Shown here in pieces: positions 60,491 through 64,000 of a stretch of 64,000 bases of DNA. Position numbers and translations under genes: made by a program. This DNA is from Clostridia bacterium (GTDB lineage Bacteria > Bacillota > Clostridia > Christensenellales > UBA1242): the NCBI GenBank assembly GCA_016297915.1, contig JAEDFU010000003.1, positions 1-64,000 on the forward strand, in the 5' to 3' direction. Under the pieces are notes generated by a model that made no database searches, was not told the origin of the DNA, and was given only the letters and a program-made list of their open reading frames with translations. How positions within the stretch are numbered: position 1 is the stretch's first letter; every line of letters starts with the position of its first letter.

Positions 60491-63331
60491 ATGGGATTTT
60501 GGAGTAAAATTTTCAAATCAGATAATACACGAAATGTTGAAAAATTGGAAAAGATTGCAAAGAAAGTAGAAGATTTGCAAGATAAATATAGAGCATATAG
60601 TGACGAGGATCTCAAGAATACTACAACTATTCTCAAACAGCGTTTGGCTGACGGCGAAAAGACTATAGATATTTTGCCAGATGCTTTTGCTTGTGTTAGA
60701 GAGGCAAGTAGCAGAGTTATTGGCAAGCGTCATTATCATGTTCAGATTCTTGGAGGAATTGCCTTGTTCCAAGGCAGAATTGCCGAGATGAAAACAGGTG
60801 AAGGTAAGACTCTTGTTGAGACTCTTCCTGCGTATCTAGTAGCGCTAGAGGGCAAGGGTGTGCATATCGTTACCGTCAACGAATACTTGTCAACTCGTGA
60901 CGCCGAGTGGATGGGCAAAATATTTAAGTTCTTGGGACTAACAGTTGGTATCAATACTCACGATATGACCCCAGATAAGAAAAAAGAAGCTTACGCTTGC
61001 GACATAACTTATTCAACAAATAACGAACTAGGTTTTGACTATTTGAGAGACAACATGGTTATGCGTCCAGAGGATAGAGTTGCAAGAGGCTATCACTTTG
61101 CAATCATTGATGAGGTGGATAGTATTCTTATTGATGAGGCAAGAACTCCGCTTATCATATCTGGCAAGGGCATGAAGAGTAGTGAGGATTACAAAAAGGC
61201 TAGTAGATTTGCCAAATCCTTGAAACCTACCGACTACGAAATTGACGAAAAAGAAAAAGCCATAAGACTAAACGAAAACGGAATTGCCAAGGCAGAAAGA
61301 TATTTTGCAGTAGATAACCTAAGTGACATCAATAATATTGAACTTAACCACTACATCAACAACGCACTCAAAGCTCAATACATTATGCTCAAGGATAATA
61401 ACTACATCGTCAAAGACGGTGAGGTTGTAATCGTCGATGAGTTTACAGGAAGACTTATGGAGGGTAGAAAGTACTCAAACGGACTTCATCAAGCCATTGA
61501 GGCCAAAGAGGGACTCGAAGTCAGAGACGAAAATAAGACTTTGGCTACTATCACTTTCCAAAACTTCTTTAGAATTTACGACAAGATTAGCGGAATGACC
61601 GGTACTGCCAAAACTGAAGAAACTGAGTTTAACAAAATCTATAACCTAGATGTTGTTACAATTCCAACAAACAAACCAGTTAGGCGTATTGACTGGACAG
61701 ATATTATTTATCCAACCGAAAAGGCAAAAATCAACGCCATTGTTGAGGAAGTCAAAAAGGTTCATGCTGAGGGGCGTCCTATTCTTGTAGGCACTATCAC
61801 TATCGAAAAGAGTGAGGAAATATCCAAGGAACTCAAACAAGCCAAAATCAAACATAATGTGCTAAATGCCAAAAATCATCAAAAAGAAAGTATGATAATA
61901 GCCCAAGCAGGCAGACTTGGTCAGGTTACAATTGCTACTAACATGGCTGGTCGTGGTACAGATATTATGCTTGGTGGTAACCCAGAGTATCTAGCCAAAC
62001 AAAAAATGCAAGAATTAGGCTACACAGATGAACAAATAGAATTTTGTACTTCCTACTTGCCAAGCGATAGCCCAGAACTAGAAAAAGCTAGAGAAAAGTA
62101 CAAAAAGTATTACAAAGAATTTGAGCAAGTAACCGATGACGAAAAGCAAAAGGTTATCCAGCTAGGTGGACTCCACATTATTGGTACAGAGCGTCACGAA
62201 AGTAGGCGTATCGACAACCAGTTGAGAGGTCGTGCTGGTCGTCAAGGAGACCCAGGTTCAAGTGTTTTCTATGTTAGTATGGAAGACGAATTAATGCGTA
62301 GATTTGGCGGAGACAAATTGCAGGGCGTTGTAAGGTTCTTCAAGATTTCCGACGATACAGCATTTACTCTCAAATTCCTAGCAAGACAAATTGAGGCTGC
62401 TCAAAGACGAATTGAGGGATTTAACTTTTCTGCTCGTCATACTGTGCTTAAGTTTGACGATGTCAACAACCAACAACGAAAAGAGATTTACAAAGAGCGT
62501 AATAGAGTATTAGACGGTGCTGATGTTCACGACGAAGTTTTGGACATGATTGCCGAGTTTGCAAGAAACACTGTTTTGGATAGTCTTGACGGCGTTGAGA
62601 ATTGGGAAGAATGGAATATCGAAAAGATTAATAGCAACCTCAATAACCGTGTACTTCCTGCAGATGCAAACTTTGTAACTGAGGAAATGGTCGAGGGACT
62701 AGAGAGTAGTGAACTTGCCGAAAAAGTTGCCGAAAAAGCCAAAGAGGTTTATGATGCAAAATGCAAGTCTCTAAATGCAGTCAAAATAGATAGTAACCGT
62801 ATTGAGCGTGAAATACTACTTAGAGTTGTAGATAGTCTATGGAGAGACCATATCGACTTTATGGAAATTTTGCGTGGCGAGATTGGTCTTAGAGCGTACG
62901 GAAACCACGACCCACTTATTGCTTACAAGGAGGAAAGTAGCCGTGCCTACGAGGAAATGGTTTCAAAGGTTAGAGAAGAGACAGCAATGTTCCTACTTAA
63001 CTTCAAAGTTCAAATCGAAAGAACTGTGCCTATTCATGTAACCAAAAAGGATTTGACTCCTGAGGATATTGCCAAAATCCGAAAGATTGCAGAGGACAAA
63101 ATTAGGGAGCAAAAAGCAGGTGGGGTAAATCCAACAACTGCTCCAAATAACTCCAAAGCACAAGACGATTTGGATAAACTTATGAAAGCTCCAACAAGTA
63201 TTGATATGGTCACAAATATGACCGAAAATACACAAGCAAAAACCAAAGGAAAAGTTGTAGGCCGAAATGACCTTTGTCCATGCGGTTCAGGGCTTAAGTA
63301 CAAAAACTGTTGCGGAAAAAATGCAAAATAA
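60491..63331 (+). CDS. secA: Protein translocase ATPase SecA
   Basis: 946 residues, full length. Walker A MKTGEGKT (~99-106), HIVTVNEYLSTRDAEWMG, Walker B VDSILIDEARTPLIISG, cross-linking domain, NMAGRGTDIMLGGNP, GRAGRQGDPGSS, and a C-terminal SEC-C zinc motif (CPCGSG ... CC). It drives preproteins through SecYEG, for example the surface protein and lipoproteins here. The best ribosome site, AAGGAG (60470-60475), is 15 nt before the ATG, unusually far. Monocistronic. Confidence 0.97.
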   Translation: MGFWSKIFKSDNTRNVEKLEKIAKKVEDLQDKYRAYSDEDLKNTTTILKQRLADGEKTIDILPDAFACVREASSRVIGKRHYHVQILGGIALFQGRIAEMKTGEGKTLVETLPAYLVALEGKGVHIVTVNEYLSTRDAEWMGKIFKFLGLTVGINTHDMTPDKKKEAYACDITYSTNNELGFDYLRDNMVMRPEDRVARGYHFAIIDEVDSILIDEARTPLIISGKGMKSSEDYKKASRFAKSLKPTDYEIDEKEKAIRLNENGIAKAERYFAVDNLSDINNIELNHYINNALKAQYIMLKDNNYIVKDGEVVIVDEFTGRLMEGRKYSNGLHQAIEAKEGLEVRDENKTLATITFQNFFRIYDKISGMTGTAKTEETEFNKIYNLDVVTIPTNKPVRRIDWTDIIYPTEKAKINAIVEEVKKVHAEGRPILVGTITIEKSEEISKELKQAKIKHNVLNAKNHQKESMIIAQAGRLGQVTIATNMAGRGTDIMLGGNPEYLAKQKMQELGYTDEQIEFCTSYLPSDSPELEKAREKYKKYYKEFEQVTDDEKQKVIQLGGLHIIGTERHESRRIDNQLRGRAGRQGDPGSSVFYVSMEDELMRRFGGDKLQGVVRFFKISDDTAFTLKFLARQIEAAQRRIEGFNFSARHTVLKFDDVNNQQRKEIYKERNRVLDGADVHDEVLDMIAEFARNTVLDSLDGVENWEEWNIEKINSNLNNRVLPADANFVTEEMVEGLESSELAEKVAEKAKEVYDAKCKSLNAVKIDSNRIEREILLRVVDSLWRDHIDFMEILRGEIGLRAYGNHDPLIAYKEESSRAYEEMVSKVREETAMFLLNFKVQIERTVPIHVTKKDLTPEDIAKIRKIAEDKIREQKAGGVNPTTAPNNSKAQDDLDKLMKAPTSIDMVTNMTENTQAKTKGKVVGRNDLCPCGSGLKYKNCCGKNAK

Positions 63332-63333
63332 AC

Positions 63334-63371
63334 AAAAAAAGTTTACATAATTTGTGTAAACTTTTTTGTTT
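63334..63371. terminator. Terminator between secA and the XRE gene
   Basis: AAAAAAGTTTACA - TAATT - TGTGTAAACTTTTTT in a converging pair. Confidence 0.92.
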
Positions 63372-63395
63372 TGCAAACTTATACTTTGCTTGAAA

Positions 63396-63635
63396 TTATC
63401 TAAATAATTCATTGATGTCAATACCCAATATCAAAGAGGCAACATATACCTCTTTGTCAGTGGCTATTCTAGTTTGCCCCTCAAGTTTTGAATAACTAGT
63501 AGGATTGATGTCCACTCCTCTAATTTGCATTTGAGCAATAAAGTCTTTTTGTTTGATATGTTTTTGTAATCTAATTCTTTCCAAATTATGTCCAATAATA
63601 TTTGCATCACCATAAGGCTTTTTTCTTAACTTCAT
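63396..63635 (-). CDS. Small XRE-family helix-turn-helix regulator
   Basis: 79 residues: IGHNLERIRLQKHIKQKDFIAQ, helix-turn-helix with TSYSKLEGQTRIATDKEVYV, then LILGIDINELF. A single DNA-binding domain and no effector domain. AGGGGA ribosome site with a very short leader (-10 TATAAT at 63655-63660, minus strand). Divergent from the lipoprotein gene at 63732, which it may control together with its own promoter. Confidence 0.88.
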   Translation of the reverse strand: MKLRKKPYGDANIIGHNLERIRLQKHIKQKDFIAQMQIRGVDINPTSYSKLEGQTRIATDKEVYVASLILGIDINELFR

Positions 63636-63651
63636 ATTTTTATTCCCCTGG

Positions 63652-63702
63652 AGAATTATAATGCTTTAAATTATTGACATAATTCCGTAAAAGAATTATA
63701 AT
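63652..63702. promoter_or_regulatory. Divergent promoter region with direct repeats
   Basis: AGAATTATAAT occurs at 63652-63662 and 63692-63702. The first copy contains the minus-strand -10; the second contains the plus-strand -10 of a consensus promoter, TTGACA (63674-63679)-17-TATAAT (63697-63702). Confidence 0.7.
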
Positions 63703-63731
63703 CAAACTATTAAACCAAGGAGGATAAATAA

Positions 63732-64000
63732 TTGAAAAACAATTTGAAGAAAATTATTGCAGGCGTGGGAATTGGAACAATGCTTGCTGGTGGTGCATTT
63801 TTGACTACAGGATGTACTGCTGATTTGTCGCAAGATCAAATGTCAAAAATAATGCAAACTGTAGATAATGCAGACAAATTTATGGAGGAGGGTATCAATT
63901 ACTTCAATCTTGAAGATCATCTGACAAGAGAAGATATATTGGCAAAATATAATGGTGCTGTTGGTTCATTTATGTTAAACAAAGATAATATTTTGGATAA
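63732..64000 (+). CDS. Lipoprotein, N-terminal part (runs off the window)
   Basis: 89 codons are present. TTG start at 63732 with AAGGAGG eight nt upstream; no closer ATG. Signal KKIIAGVGIGTMLAGGAF with lipobox TTGC and Cys at about residue 28, then acidic helical sequence (DQMSKIMQTVDNADKFMEEG). Divergent XRE regulator next door. Family not recognisable from this part. Confidence 0.75.
   Translation, partial: MKNNLKKIIAGVGIGTMLAGGAFLTTGCTADLSQDQMSKIMQTVDNADKFMEEGINYFNLEDHLTREDILAKYNGAVGSFMLNKDNILD

Overview
The window comes from the chromosome of an AT-rich, spore-forming Firmicute, most likely an uncultured Clostridia-type anaerobe. The evidence is spo0A, spoVG, yyaC, a gerA-gerB-gerC germination operon, zinc-ribbon-type L31 and S18 proteins, strong GGAGG-type ribosome sites, TGA/TAA/TAG used as stops, and many TTGACA-17-TATAAT promoters, often with an extended TGn. 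I cannot place it to genus. No phage, transposase, CRISPR array or tRNA gene was seen.

Layout. 1-1070: the 3' end of a 23S rRNA, a 5S rRNA, and a tandem duplication of the 5S tail, terminator and spacer. 1.1-7.4 kb: an orphan protein, two paralogous HipA-like proteins, a beta-propeller-like lipoprotein, Spo0A and an acidic zinc-ribbon protein. 7.4-13.3 kb: MscL, a 1488-residue surface protein (GLUG/beta-helix plus Ig-like domains) and SpoVG. 13.3-18.8 kb: murC, rpmE, prmC-prfA, trpS and a small membrane protein. 18.8-27.4 kb: a structured intergenic region, then an operon-like block with a YwaF-like membrane domain fused to an ABC ATPase, a permease, a membrane-anchored Ig-like protein and two large lipoproteins. 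27.5-29.3 kb: an ArsR regulator divergent from a Cys-rich peptide gene, a candidate structured RNA, a membrane protein and a gene relic. 29.4-40.9 kb: a divergent MetRS, YhhN, UppP, YchF, a Tic20-like protein, CvpA, YyaC and FtsH. 41.2-43.9 kb: rpmH-rnpA-yidD-yidC-khpB, the classical origin-proximal cluster, but without dnaA. 44.1-46.0 kb: an unknown three-gene minus-strand operon. 46.3-52.4 kb: tex and the ger operon. 52.5-53.9 kb: rpsF-ssb-rpsR. 54.1-60.3 kb: an orphan gene, a palindrome array in the cmk leader, then cmk-HAD-recD2-comFC. 60.5-64 kb: secA, an XRE regulator and a truncated lipoprotein gene.

Working together: translation (rRNA, L31, L34, S6, S18, RF1 and its methylase PrmC, two aaRS, YchF), membrane biogenesis (SecA, YidC, YidD, FtsH, UppP, MurC) and sporulation/germination dominate. 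The accessory parts are cell-surface or export functions. The strongest candidates for something undescribed are the YwaF-ABC fusion operon, the unassigned two-domain RNA before the 28.5 kb gene, the palindrome array in the cmk leader, and the unknown operon at 44-46 kb. All functions are read from motifs by eye; no database search was possible.
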